NCBI GenBank assembly: GCA_963714125.1
Contig: OY970234.1
Coordinates: forward strand, 1,364,001 to 1,428,000
Length of the DNA stretch: 64,000 bases
Direction: 5' to 3'
Source: CAWCAW01 sp963714125
GTDB taxonomy: Bacteria; Actinomycetota; Acidimicrobiia; Acidimicrobiales; UBA8190
Shown: positions 26,747-35,038 of the stretch, in pieces
Layout of the letters: each line of letters begins with the position of its first letter
Numbering within the stretch: the first letter of the stretch is position 1
Position numbers and translations under genes: made by a program
Notes under the pieces: generated by a model
Told to the model about the DNA's origin: nothing
Databases searched by the model: none
What the model saw: the letters and a program-made list of their open reading frames with translations, nothing else

Positions 26747-26841
26747 CAGGCAGTGTCCGCGGCTTCGCGGTGACAACTCTCCCGCCGGGCGTGAGATGTC
26801 TACACTCGTTGCACATCGACTTAATGGTGAGGTGAGGGCGC

Positions 26842-27759
26842 ATGAGTTCGTGCAATCTCTGGGCTTCGAGAAAACACGCCATCGGTGGGGGCGCCAAGAG
26901 ATACCTTGCTGGCATCGCCATGTTTTTCAGCTCGGCGGGTGTACTGGCGGCCTGTTCTTCGTCGGCGCCGGTGGCTACCTTCCAGATCCCTTCCGGCCCG
27001 TCGAGGCTGATAGCGCTGAGCGCGGACGTACCGGTGATGAAGGCTCGGCTCGATGCGTTTGGCGACAGGCAGGCGACCGTCGTCGTGCAGGGCCAGTCCA
27101 TTGTCATCAAAGGAGGGGGGCCACTTCCGGCCCCTTCCAGTTTCTTCACCGAATTGGGAGCGTTCACCTTTCGGCCCGTGCTGTGCAGTGCTGTCGCCTA
27201 CTCAGGACCATCAGCTTCAGGGACGTTGCCGACCTGCTCATCGGACGACGCCCTGACGCCGTCCAACCTGAACGTCAACACGAATACAGGTCAACCGATG
27301 AGTTCGATTCCTCCTGATCCCGCTTTCGCCAACTTTCCGTCCACTACGGCGGACAATGACATCCGGACTTCGAATGTCTTGCTGCCCGGCCCCGCGCCTT
27401 CCATGGGTGGCGGATACCCCAGGTATGTTCTGGGGCCGGCGGAGCTGGCGAATGCCGGCATTGCCTCCGCGCAGGTGGCGTCCATCTACTCCGGGGGGTG
27501 GACGATCATGGTCAATCTGACTGCGGCCGGAGCTCAATCCTGGAACCAACTGGCTCAACAATCGTTCCACAGCTACGTCGCCATCGATCTTGACGGCGCC
27601 GTCATTTCCGCCCCACTGATCGAGCCAAACTCTCAGACTTTCGTATCGTTCGGCGCACGGGACCAGATCTCAGGTGGTTTTTCGAAGAAGCAAGCTCGCC
27701 AAATCGCCGCGCTTCTGAACGCAAAACCTCTGCCCGTCCCGCTGGTGCTATCGAAATAG
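26842..27759 (+). CDS. Lipoprotein resembling the SecD/SecDF P1 head subdomain
   Basis: 305 residues. An N-terminal hydrophobic stretch (RYLAGIAMFFSSAG) ends in a lipobox VLAAC, so a lipid-anchored exported protein is expected. The C-terminal half (from about 190) carries SecD head-type patterns: YPRYVLGPAELANAGIASAQ, WTIMVNLTAAGAQSWNQLAQ, AIDLDGAVISAPLIEPN and a run ending ALLNAKPLPVPLVLSK. The first half contains QATVVVQGQSIVIKGGG, like the SecD P1 base repeat. None of the six membrane helices of true SecD is present. A stand-alone P1-like lipoprotein is an actinomycete oddity whose role is unknown. Confidence 0.72.
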   Translation: MSSCNLWASRKHAIGGGAKRYLAGIAMFFSSAGVLAACSSSAPVATFQIPSGPSRLIALSADVPVMKARLDAFGDRQATVVVQGQSIVIKGGGPLPAPSSFFTELGAFTFRPVLCSAVAYSGPSASGTLPTCSSDDALTPSNLNVNTNTGQPMSSIPPDPAFANFPSTTADNDIRTSNVLLPGPAPSMGGGYPRYVLGPAELANAGIASAQVASIYSGGWTIMVNLTAAGAQSWNQLAQQSFHSYVAIDLDGAVISAPLIEPNSQTFVSFGARDQISGGFSKKQARQIAALLNAKPLPVPLVLSK

Positions 27760-27798
27760 CCGGGCCAAGGTTTGTCTCGTTACCGCTATTGTTGATTG

Positions 27799-28305
27799 AT
27801 GATTGCCGACATCTACCGGCCTGAGCGGTGGACCGATTTCTTCATTCTCGTCGGAACAGGTGCAGTCACGCTCACTGGCTTGGTGTTCGTGGCGATGTCC
27901 CTCAATCTCAAAGTCATCGCTGCCGACGCAACACATCGCTATCGAGCCATAAACACCCTTACCGGGTTGGCCCTGGTGTTCATGCGCTGTGCGCTTGTCC
28001 TTATGGGTGCGCAAAACCATAAGTCAATTGGCGCCGAACTCTTTGTCGTTTCCGGCGTTTCGGCAACCGTTTTCATCAAGGGCTACACCAACGCCTTGAG
28101 GTCGAGCAGCGGTCTACGACTGTCCCGCATCGTGGGCGGAAGCCTCGTGCACGGGGCCGAGATGGTTGGTGCGGCCCTATTCTTCTTTGGGCATCTACCT
28201 GGTCTTTATATTGCCGCCGCCGCCATGCTGACCAACACCTGTTACATGATTACGGCGGCCTGGTTACTTGTCATCGGTGTCTTCGATCAAAAGCCCGCAA
28301 CCTAG
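27799..28305 (+). CDS. Small four-helix membrane protein of unknown function
   Basis: 168 residues, function not recognised. After DIYRPERWTDFF come about four membrane segments: ILVGTGAVTLTGLVFVAMSL, TGLALVFMRCALVLMG, MVGAALFFFGHLPGLYIAA and MITAAWLLVIGVFD. ATG 27799 is preferred to a TTG one codon earlier. A 60-base block I counted inside it (28021-28080) is 50% GC, well below the surrounding core genes (77% in a block at 44341), which suggests acquisition by transfer. Confidence 0.65.
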   Translation: MIADIYRPERWTDFFILVGTGAVTLTGLVFVAMSLNLKVIAADATHRYRAINTLTGLALVFMRCALVLMGAQNHKSIGAELFVVSGVSATVFIKGYTNALRSSSGLRLSRIVGGSLVHGAEMVGAALFFFGHLPGLYIAAAAMLTNTCYMITAAWLLVIGVFDQKPAT

Positions 28306-28467
28306 ATACGATGCGCGCCGGGCCGAATCGATGGGGGTGGCCTGCATGGGGACGCCCACGTTGCCCCCGGCGAAACGCCTGACCCCTTCGGCCAACTGAC
28401 GTGGTTGACTGAGGGCTGAAAACCCAGAGGCGTGCGGGGCATCAGGCCCCAAATAAGTGAAGGTACC

Positions 28468-28932
28468 GTGGCCGAAACGACGCAGCCCGCCCAGCCAATG
28501 ATTGTGGGCCACTTCATCGTTTCCGACGACGTGGAGCGCTCTCGGCGCTTCTACACCGAGGTGCTCGGCGGCAAGGTTGTCTTCGGCCCCGTGCCCACCA
28601 ATGTGGCGCTCGCCAATACCTTCGTCATCATCAACGGGGCCGGGGGTCCGACCGACGACAAACCGACGATCACCCTGGAGACGCCCCAAGATCCCGACCG
28701 GGTCAGCAGCTTCCTCAACATCCGAGTCGTCGACATCCACGCCGTGTACGCCGAGTGGAGCGAACGAGGTGCGCAGTTCCTGACGCCGCCGAAGCAGCAC
28801 GAGTACGAGATCCGTTGCTATATCCGGGATCCCGACGGTTACATCATCGAGGTCGGGCAAACCACCGACCCTCAGGGCGATTGGTGGCCCGATGATTGGG
28901 CGCCGGCAACTCCCGGCAAGGAATCCACCTGA
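28468..28932 (+). CDS. VOC-superfamily (glyoxalase/bleomycin-resistance-like) protein
   Basis: 154 residues with two beta-alpha-beta-beta-beta halves. MIVGHFIVSDDVERSRRFYT is the first-half start with a His ligand, FLNIRVVDIHAVYAEWSERG the second-half start, and IRDPDGYIIEVGQ ends with the metal-ligand Glu. GTG 28468 has GAAGGT five bases upstream. Such proteins serve as dioxygenases, isomerases or drug-binding proteins; the specific role is open. The C-terminus is rich in Trp and Asp (GDWWPDDWAP). Confidence 0.82.
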   Translation: MAETTQPAQPMIVGHFIVSDDVERSRRFYTEVLGGKVVFGPVPTNVALANTFVIINGAGGPTDDKPTITLETPQDPDRVSSFLNIRVVDIHAVYAEWSERGAQFLTPPKQHEYEIRCYIRDPDGYIIEVGQTTDPQGDWWPDDWAPATPGKEST

Positions 28933-28939
28933 CCAACGG

Positions 28940-29389
28940 CTAGTTGGCGGGAAGCGAGTAATCGATCCACTGGGAGCGTTGCCCGCCGACCCGGTCGTAA
29001 AGCGACTGGGCGGTGACATTGTCCGTCGCTGTCTGCCAGTCGAGTTCCGTAGCGCCACGCTCTGCCGCGTGTTGCCTACACGCCTCGATCAAAGCCGCGC
29101 CGACACCGCCACGGCGCGCATCACCACTCACGAATAGGTCGTTCATCACCGCGATGCGGGAGGCGGACAGCGTCGACCACGACCAGTAGATGGTGGCAAA
29201 ACCGATGGCTCGCCCAGTTTCGTCACACGCCATGAGCTGAACGCCATCGAACTGAGGGTTACTTAGCAGCGCACGGCAGAGCTCGAGGAGCGCATCATCA
29301 GACGGCGCTACTTCGTAGAAATCGCAATAGCCCCGCATGAGTGGGAGCAAAGCCTCAAGGTCAGCCTCGGTCACCGTAGAGATTCTCAC
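28940..29389 (-). CDS. GNAT-family N-acetyltransferase
   Basis: 149 residues. The acetyl-CoA-binding motif A is seen as LFVSGDARRGGVGAALIEA (R/Q-x-x-G-x-G/A form), followed by the helix and the C-terminal ATDNVTAQSLYDRVGG with the Tyr often acting as general acid. The protein starts at GTG 29389. It converges on the VOC gene with a gap of seven bases. The acceptor (amine, antibiotic or protein N-terminus) is not predictable. Confidence 0.85.
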   Translation of the reverse strand: MRISTVTEADLEALLPLMRGYCDFYEVAPSDDALLELCRALLSNPQFDGVQLMACDETGRAIGFATIYWSWSTLSASRIAVMNDLFVSGDARRGGVGAALIEACRQHAAERGATELDWQTATDNVTAQSLYDRVGGQRSQWIDYSLPAN

Positions 29390-29492
29390 CAGCGGAGCTT
29401 CCCACGAAATTGAGCCCGCTCGGCTGGAGAAGTAGGGGAGAGATGACGAGCTGACAGGAATGTGTCTCGCGGACGGCTGGCATACTCAGTAG

Positions 29493-30098
29493 GTGCCCCA
29501 CGATCGCGATGTCGATGCGTTTGACGATCGGGCCGAGAGCTACGAAGTCGGGTGGCGCGGTCGAATGCATCACGACATTGCGGCCCGTACAGCTGATGTA
29601 GCGCTCAGCTTGGGGGGCGCACCCCGGTGCCTGCTTGATGTTGGTTGCGGAACCGGGCTTCTCTTACGGATCCTCGCCGACCGCATGCCCGAAGCGAATG
29701 AGCTTGTGGGAATCGACGCCGCAGCAGGCATGGTTGCGGTGGCGCAGTCGACCACCAACGACCCCCGCCTTAGTTTTTCCCAGGGAGTTGCGGAGAACCT
29801 GCCTTATCCCGATGCGTCGTTCGACCTAGTGGTCAGCACTACGTCCTTCGACCACTGGGAGGACCAGAGCGAAGGGCTCTGCGAGTGCGCACGGGTCCTG
29901 GCTCCGAATGGTCACTTCGTGCTCACAGATCTGTTCTCGACACTGCTTGTTCCAACGACGCTATTTGGGCACCGCGACCGCGCCCGAACCAAAGGTCGAG
30001 CCGAGTCGCTTCTCACGGCTGCTGGGTTCCAAACAACGCAATGGCATGGCGCATATAGCCTCATCATCGGCACCGTTGTGGCGACAAAGCGAGGGTGA
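29493..30098 (+). CDS. Class I SAM-dependent methyltransferase
   Basis: 201 residues. The SAM-binding motif I is LLDVGCGTGLLLRIL, motif II is ELVGIDAAAGMV with the acidic end, and PYPDASFDLVVSTTSFDHW is the Methyltransf_11 motif III/post-III region. Start is GTG 29493. It is a small free-standing enzyme without obvious partner genes, in the less GC-rich accessory stretch. Substrate unknown. Confidence 0.82.
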   Translation: MPHDRDVDAFDDRAESYEVGWRGRMHHDIAARTADVALSLGGAPRCLLDVGCGTGLLLRILADRMPEANELVGIDAAAGMVAVAQSTTNDPRLSFSQGVAENLPYPDASFDLVVSTTSFDHWEDQSEGLCECARVLAPNGHFVLTDLFSTLLVPTTLFGHRDRARTKGRAESLLTAAGFQTTQWHGAYSLIIGTVVATKRG

Positions 30099-30219
30099 TC
30101 GCCTCGTCCATGCGCCGTTTTGAACCGGGTAACTATCGAATCACGGACGTCGAAACGAACTGCGGCACGCCCCCAAAGATTCCCCCATGCGCGACGAATG
30201 CCATGACCCTTGGATCTCA

Positions 30220-30249
30220 TGTAATACAACGAGACTCCATTGTGATACA
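30220..30249. promoter_or_regulatory. Inverted repeat upstream of the vapBC-like pair (candidate operator)
   Basis: TGTAATACAA (30220-30229) and TTGTGATACA (30240-30249) form TGTA-N2-ACAA / TTGT-N2-TACA, an inverted repeat with half-sites 20 bases apart. This lies 10 bases before the antitoxin ATG. VapB-type antitoxins bind such palindromes to repress their own promoter, so this is a plausible operator. Confidence 0.5.
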
Positions 30250-30258
30250 CACCTTGGC

Positions 30259-30501
30259 ATGAGAAGTCTGCGCCTTGATCCTGAGCTCGACGAGAAGGTC
30301 CAACGGGCGGCGGCCGTCAAAGGGGAGTCGGTGTCCGAATTCATTCGACACGCTGCGGAGGACCGCGCCGATCAGACCCTTTTAGGGTCTCCGAGCGATC
30401 GATTCGCTGATGTCGCCGGAGTGGTGCGCGGCGGCGGACGAGCCCGTCGCTCGGGAGAAGCATTTACGAAGGCTCTTGTGGAAGACCGCGCCCAGCGGTG
30501 A
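30259..30501 (+). CDS. Ribbon-helix-helix antitoxin (VapB-like)
   Basis: 80 residues. The N-terminus MRSLRLDPELDEKVQRAA and KGESVSEFIRHAAEDRA is a ribbon-helix-helix DNA-binding domain; the rest (SGEAFTKALVEDRAQR) would be the toxin-binding tail. Its stop overlaps the toxin GTG by four bases. By analogy with VapBC systems it neutralises the toxin and represses the operon through the inverted repeat just upstream. Confidence 0.82.
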   Translation: MRSLRLDPELDEKVQRAAAVKGESVSEFIRHAAEDRADQTLLGSPSDRFADVAGVVRGGGRARRSGEAFTKALVEDRAQR

Positions 30502-30911
30502 CGCTCACTGACGCAGGACCGATCATCGCCATCATCGACGCAGACGAGCCCGACCACGACGCTTGTCTGGCCGCACTGGACGGACTCGACTTGCCTCTCG
30601 TGACGACGTGGCCGGCATTCACTGAGGCGATGTACCTACTGGCGAGAGCCGGGGGTTTGGTGGGCCAACGGGCCCTGTGGCTACTGGTTCAAACCGGGAG
30701 GCTTATCGTCATCGACCTTTCAACGTCTGCAGTAGACCGCAGCGCTCGATTGATGGATAAGTACGCGGACATGCCAATGGAACTCGCCGCCGCCACCCTG
30801 GTTGCCCTCGCCGAGGAGACTGGCCAGCGCAAGATCTTCTCGCTCGATTCGGACTTCCACGTATATCGGATTCGTGGACGCCAGCGATTCGAGGTGGTTC
30901 CGCCACGTTGA
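30498..30911 (+). CDS. PIN-domain ribonuclease toxin (VapC-like)
   Basis: 137 residues. The acidic PIN residues can be placed: Asp in LTDAGPIIAIID, Glu in TWPAFTEAMYLL, Asp in DMPMELAAATLVAL, and Asp residues in IFSLDSDFHVYR. Such toxins cut RNA, often tRNA or rRNA, when the antitoxin is lost. The GTG start is coupled to the antitoxin stop. The pair lies 285 bases from the tRNA-Ala gene. Confidence 0.85.
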   Translation: MTLTDAGPIIAIIDADEPDHDACLAALDGLDLPLVTTWPAFTEAMYLLARAGGLVGQRALWLLVQTGRLIVIDLSTSAVDRSARLMDKYADMPMELAAATLVALAEETGQRKIFSLDSDFHVYRIRGRQRFEVVPPR

Positions 30912-31175
30912 CCAACGGATCGCACTGCATGGTAGAAAGCGCCTCCTCAACCACGATCCGTGCCCGGCGCCCGGTTGCCGCTCGATAGTTCCGCCTAAGA
31001 GCACCGAAGGGTGACCGCAGCCCTGGCGTCAATGGCGGATGTCGTTCGATGCACGATGGTGTCTCACGTACCGAAACGCCCGGGATCGTGCACGGTCGAC
31101 ATTTGCGCGCCGGTGACACCAGGAGTTGTGCCTGCCAGCAGCACTTCTCCGACGCCGGCGGGCGCTCCTTTTGGA

Positions 31176-31189
31176 GGAGGCGATGGGAC
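31176..31189. repeat. 14-base direct repeat of the tRNA-Ala 3' end
   Basis: GGAGGCGATGGGAC occurs at 31176-31189 and again at 31197-31210, where it is the acceptor and T-stem end of the tRNA-Ala gene (minus strand). Such copies beside a tRNA 3' end are typical leftovers of integration, but this one is only 21 bases away. Confidence 0.6.
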
Positions 31190-31195
31190 AATGGG

Positions 31196-31269
31196 TGGAG
31201 GCGATGGGACTTGAACCCACGAACCTCTTGACTGCCAGTCAAGCGCTCTACCAACTGAGCTACGCCCCC
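31196..31269 (-). tRNA. tRNA-Ala (anticodon GGC)
   Basis: The minus strand folds into a complete cloverleaf of 74 bases: acceptor GGGGGCG pairing with CGCCTCC, a D-arm GCTCAGTTGGTAGAGC, an anticodon stem CTTGA/TCAAG around CTGGCAG (anticodon GGC), and the T-arm with TTCAAGT. The acceptor stem has the G3-U70 wobble that identifies alanine tRNAs, which settles the assignment. The discriminator is A, and CCA is not encoded (ACCCAT follows). No other RNA gene is adjacent. Confidence 0.96.
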
Positions 31270-31412
31270 AGGGAACAACGCAACGACGTTAGCAGTCATC
31301 GTGTTGCCCCCTCTCGTTTCTCCGACCAACCGTCGACTTCAAGCGCGTCGGCGAACTGAGGTTCGGAGCCCCGGCCTGCCGTTGAGATCACGGGCGCCGA
31401 GGACTTCCCGGT

Positions 31413-31440
31413 CGAGGTGGTCACGGGCCGCCCCACCTCG
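31413..31440 (+). promoter_or_regulatory. leuS: Stem-loop in the leuS leader
   Basis: CGAGGTGG (31413-31420) and CCACCTCG (31433-31440) form a perfect 8-base stem with a 12-base loop, 40 bases before the leuS ATG. There is no T-box sequence (TGGxACCGCGG type), so a tRNA-sensing leader is not supported. It may be an attenuator or merely a structured leader. Confidence 0.3.
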
Positions 31441-31480
31441 GTCGTCGCAGGCCCAGTGGCTCGCTCCGTAGACTCTCCGG

Positions 31481-33958
31481 ATGGCCCGCGCCTATGACGT
31501 CCAGGAAATCGAACGAAAGTGGCAGGGCCTTTGGGCTGAGGAGCACACCTACGAGGTCGAGAGCGACGATCCTCGGCCTCCGCACTACGTGCTCTCCATG
31601 TACCCCTACCCGAGTGGCGCCGCGCACCAGGGCCACGTGCGGAATTACACCATCGGCGACCTGCTGGTCCGCTACCGAACCATGCAGGGCCACGCCGTGC
31701 TGTCGCCCTTTGGATTCGACTCGTTCGGCCTCCCGGCCGAGAACGCCGCCATTCGCACCGGTGAGCATCCCCGCACCTTCACGGAGAAGCGGATCGCCGA
31801 GCTGAAGGCCAGCGTGGTGGCCCTGGGCGCCGTCTACGACTGGCGCCGAGAGGTGAGGAGCCATGACCCCAGCTATATCCGCTGGAACCAGGTCATCTTT
31901 TTGCGTCTCCTTGAACACGACCTGGCCTATCGCTCCATGGCCCCGGTCAACTGGTGCCCGGGGTGCCAGACGGTCCTCGCCAACGAACAGGTTCTCGGCG
32001 ACGGCACCTGCGAGCGCTCCGGCGACCTGGTCATCCAGCGCAACCTCGAACAGTGGTTCTTCCGTATCACGACGTACGTAGAGGAGCTCTTGGCGGCGCT
32101 CGACGATCTGCAGTGGCCCGAGCGGGTCAAGACCATGCAACGCAACTGGATCGGGCGCTCTGAAGGGGCGGAGCTCGACTTGGCCGTGGCGGGTCGGTCC
32201 GACCTGTCCATGCGGGTCTTCACGACCCGGCCCGACACCAGCTTCGGCATGACCTACGCCGTGGTGGCCCCCGAGCATCCTCTGGTGGAGGTGCTGACCA
32301 CCGACGAGCAGCGTCCGGCGGTGGAAGCGCTGCGCGCCAGTGCCGCGGCCACCAGCGAGATCGACCGCACCTCCACCGACGCCGATGGGCGAGCCCTCGA
32401 CAAGCGCGGGGCGTTCACCGGGGGGCACGTCGTCAACCCCTTCAACGGCCAAGAAATCCCCGTCTATGTAGCCGACTACGTCCTCATGACCTACGGCACC
32501 GGGGCGATCATGGCCGTACCGGCCGAGGACCAGCGCGACTGGGACTTCGCCCACGCCCACGGCTTGCCCATCGTGCGTACCACGCAGCCACCGGCCGGCT
32601 TCGAGGGTGGCCCGTACGGCGGTGCCGGAATGAAGGTGAACTCCGGATTCCTCGATGGTCTCGAGATTGACGAAGCCAAAGCCCGGTCCATTGCTTGGCT
32701 CGAAGAGCAAGGCATCGGCCGCCGCCACGTCAACTACCGGATGCGCGACTGGTTGGTGTCGCGTCAGAGGTACTGGGGTTGTCCCATCCCGATTGTGTAC
32801 TGCCCCGTGGACGGCATCGTCGGCGTGCCTGAAGACCAGCTGCCGGTGTTGGCCCCTGATGACGTCGAGTTTCTCCCCACCGGAGAGTCGCCGCTGGCGA
32901 GTCACGCCACCTTTCGTCACACCACCTGTCCTCGTTGTGGCGGACCCGCTGAACGCGAGACCGACACCATGGACACGTTCGTCGACTCATCGTGGTACTT
33001 CCTGCGATTCTGCGATCCCTGGTCCGAGGATCGCCCTTTCGATCCGGTGGCGGCGGCACACTTCATGCCCGTCGATCAGTACATCGGGGGCATCGAGCAC
33101 GCCATTTTGCATCTCTTGTACGCGCGCTTTTACACCCGTGCCCTCATTGACACCGGGTTGGCTCCGGGCCTGGAACGAGAACCGTTTCGGAGGTTGTTCA
33201 CCCAGGGCATGATCCGGATCGATGGGAAGAAGATGTCGAAATCCAAAGGCAACCTCATCACGCCGGCTCGTTACTTCGAGACCGTCGGTGCCGATGCCTT
33301 GCGGCTGTTCCATCTAGGCGAAGGACCACCCACCGACGATCTCGACTGGACCGAGCAGACCGAGGAGGTCATCGACGGTTGCGGCCGCTTCCTCGACCGC
33401 GTGTGGCGACTCGTCGTGGACGAGGATGGGGTCCCGCCGAGAGAGGGCGAGCTTACCGCCGCCGACACGGAGCTGGCTCGGGCCACCCACCTGTTCATCG
33501 CCAAGGTCACCGAAGACATCGAACGGTGGTCCTTCAACACCGCCGTGGCTGAATGCCGGAAGTTTGCCAATGTTCTGCAGCGCTACCAACGTGATGTCGA
33601 CGGCGGCCCGCACGGCCCCACCGATGCCGCCGCCGCTGACGCACTGTTGCTGGTGCTCGCCCCCCTCGCTCCCCACGTCTCCGCGGAAGCGTGGGAGCGG
33701 CGCCACGGTGTCGGGGCTCGCCTGCACAGCCAGTCATGGCCTGGGTTCGATGCGGAGATGGTGCGTCCGCAGCAGGTGACATTGGTGGTGCAGGTCGACG
33801 GCAAGGTGCGTGATCGCATCGAGGTCTCGCCTGATGTGTCCGAAGAGGAGGCCGTGCGCTTAGCCATGGCCTCCGAACGGGTACGCGGGGTACTCGACGG
33901 GGCCGAGCCGACGCGTGTGATCGCCCGGCCCCCGCGTCTGGTGAACGTCGTTCGCTGA
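31481..33958 (+). CDS. leuS: Leucyl-tRNA synthetase
   Basis: Class I aminoacyl-tRNA synthetase charging tRNA-Leu, 825 residues, normal bacterial length. The HIGH motif is in PYPSGAAHQGHVRNYT (HQGH rather than the common HMGH), the zinc-type insert is WCPGCQTVLANEQV with CPRCGG later, the CP1 editing domain contains VFTTRPDTSFG and MAVPAEDQRDWDFA, and KMSKS is exact in DGKKMSKSKGN. The C-terminal domain ends at residue 825 after a VQVDGKVRDRI block. It stands alone, convergent with the LLM gene. Confidence 0.97.
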   Translation: MARAYDVQEIERKWQGLWAEEHTYEVESDDPRPPHYVLSMYPYPSGAAHQGHVRNYTIGDLLVRYRTMQGHAVLSPFGFDSFGLPAENAAIRTGEHPRTFTEKRIAELKASVVALGAVYDWRREVRSHDPSYIRWNQVIFLRLLEHDLAYRSMAPVNWCPGCQTVLANEQVLGDGTCERSGDLVIQRNLEQWFFRITTYVEELLAALDDLQWPERVKTMQRNWIGRSEGAELDLAVAGRSDLSMRVFTTRPDTSFGMTYAVVAPEHPLVEVLTTDEQRPAVEALRASAAATSEIDRTSTDADGRALDKRGAFTGGHVVNPFNGQEIPVYVADYVLMTYGTGAIMAVPAEDQRDWDFAHAHGLPIVRTTQPPAGFEGGPYGGAGMKVNSGFLDGLEIDEAKARSIAWLEEQGIGRRHVNYRMRDWLVSRQRYWGCPIPIVYCPVDGIVGVPEDQLPVLAPDDVEFLPTGESPLASHATFRHTTCPRCGGPAERETDTMDTFVDSSWYFLRFCDPWSEDRPFDPVAAAHFMPVDQYIGGIEHAILHLLYARFYTRALIDTGLAPGLEREPFRRLFTQGMIRIDGKKMSKSKGNLITPARYFETVGADALRLFHLGEGPPTDDLDWTEQTEEVIDGCGRFLDRVWRLVVDEDGVPPREGELTAADTELARATHLFIAKVTEDIERWSFNTAVAECRKFANVLQRYQRDVDGGPHGPTDAAAADALLLVLAPLAPHVSAEAWERRHGVGARLHSQSWPGFDAEMVRPQQVTLVVQVDGKVRDRIEVSPDVSEEEAVRLAMASERVRGVLDGAEPTRVIARPPRLVNVVR

Positions 33959-33981
33959 CGGCGCCTAACCGGCATCAACGA

Positions 33982-34013
33982 CGGGCGCGCAACTACAGCA
34001 GCTACAGCGCCCG
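33982..34013. terminator. Stem-loop between convergent leuS and LLM genes
   Basis: CGGGCGC (33982-33988) and GCGCCCG (34007-34013) form a 7-base stem with an 18-base loop, overlapping the last codons of the minus-strand gene. Position suits a bidirectional terminator; the large loop weakens the case. Confidence 0.35.
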
Positions 34014-35012
34014 GAATCCAGCCAGGACTTCACTCCAGCGCTCCCGGTCCACGCGATACGGGGCATAGAAGCTCACCCTGGTGACGAGATCCCCGTATCG
34101 AGCGGCAACCCCGGCGGCAACATCGTCGAGCGGCGCCACCACGGCGAAGGTGTTGACCATGGTGTCGTCGATGACGTCGGCCATGGTGTCCCACGCGCCT
34201 CGCTTGGAGAGCTTGTTCAGCTCGCGGTGAGCGTCATCCCAGCCGTGCAGGGCCAGCACGGGAGCGTAGGCGGGGGTGGAGCCGTAGAACGCGAGCTGGG
34301 CCTTGACCGCCTTGGTGGCCGCCGCGATGGCGGCCTCGTCCTCACCAGTGACGATCATGGCCGGGTACGAGATCTCGAAATCGCTTCGGTCGCGTCCGGA
34401 GCGAGCCAAGCCCCGCTCTAATGCCGGGATGGTGACTTCGCGCATGTAGCGCTCCGTGGTGAACCCATGGGCCAGCAGACCATCGGCGACTTCGCCGGCT
34501 ACTTCGGTCATGTGTCCGCCCACGGCGGCCAGGAACACCTTGGGAGGTCCATAAGGGTTCGGGCCGGGGTCGAACATGGGCGTCATCAGGGTGTGGGTGT
34601 AGAAGTCGCCACGAAACGCCAACTTGGTGCCGTCGTTCCACGTCGCCCAAATGGCGCGCATGGCGGCGATGAACTCACGCATGCGAGGAGCCGGATGCGA
34701 CCAGGGCATCGAGAAGCGTTTCTCGATGTGCGGCTTGATCTGCGATCCCAGCCCCAGGAGGAAACGGCCTTTGGAGAACTGTTGCAGGTCGTTGGCGACC
34801 ACCGCCGTGGTCATCGGGTTACGGGCGAAGGCGACGGCGATGCCCGTTCCCAGCTGGATTCGTTCGGTGTGCTCGGCGGCAAGCAACAGAGGCAGGAAGG
34901 GATCGTGGCTGGCTTCGGCGCACCAGAGCCCGTCGAAGCCGTCATCCTCGGCGCGCCGAGCTGTCTCTATGGCGTCACTCGGATTGAGGCCGAGACCACC
35001 GTCGACGAGCAT
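34002..35012 (-). CDS. LLM-class F420-dependent oxidoreductase, TIGR03617-like
   Basis: 336 residues with the luciferase-like (beta/alpha)8 fold: DAIETARRAEDDGFDGLWCAEASHDPF split over the first two strands, IQLGTGIAVAFARNPMTTA, SKGRFLLGLGSQIKPHIEKR and VFLAAVGGHMTEVAGEVADG. The segment GSQIKPHIEKRFSMPW is characteristic of a mycobacterial-type F420 subfamily. It precedes the PAC2 gene in the opposite direction of leuS. Substrate unknown. This is a second LLM enzyme in the window and is not closely similar to the one at 25862. Confidence 0.87.
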   Translation of the reverse strand: MLVDGGLGLNPSDAIETARRAEDDGFDGLWCAEASHDPFLPLLLAAEHTERIQLGTGIAVAFARNPMTTAVVANDLQQFSKGRFLLGLGSQIKPHIEKRFSMPWSHPAPRMREFIAAMRAIWATWNDGTKLAFRGDFYTHTLMTPMFDPGPNPYGPPKVFLAAVGGHMTEVAGEVADGLLAHGFTTERYMREVTIPALERGLARSGRDRSDFEISYPAMIVTGEDEAAIAAATKAVKAQLAFYGSTPAYAPVLALHGWDDAHRELNKLSKRGAWDTMADVIDDTMVNTFAVVAPLDDVAAGVAARYGDLVTRVSFYAPYRVDRERWSEVLAGFRAL

Positions 35013-35038
35013 GGCGGCACCCTACCCGAGCGACGTGC

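Noticed and set aside
28306..28467. Possible remnant of a minus-strand gene before the VOC gene
   Set aside because: A short reading frame continues from the VOC shadow but I see no recognisable domain, and it has no start or stop that makes sense. It is left as intergenic.
31413..31480. T-box riboswitch upstream of leuS
   Set aside because: A stem-loop is present, but no T-box antiterminator core (TGGxACCGCGG-like) or specifier loop was found.
31520..31660. HQGH instead of HMGH or HIGH in LeuS as a sign of a non-functional paralog
   Set aside because: KMSKS, the editing domain and C-terminal domain are all intact, and the second HIGH position varies in the family, so it is most likely the housekeeping enzyme.
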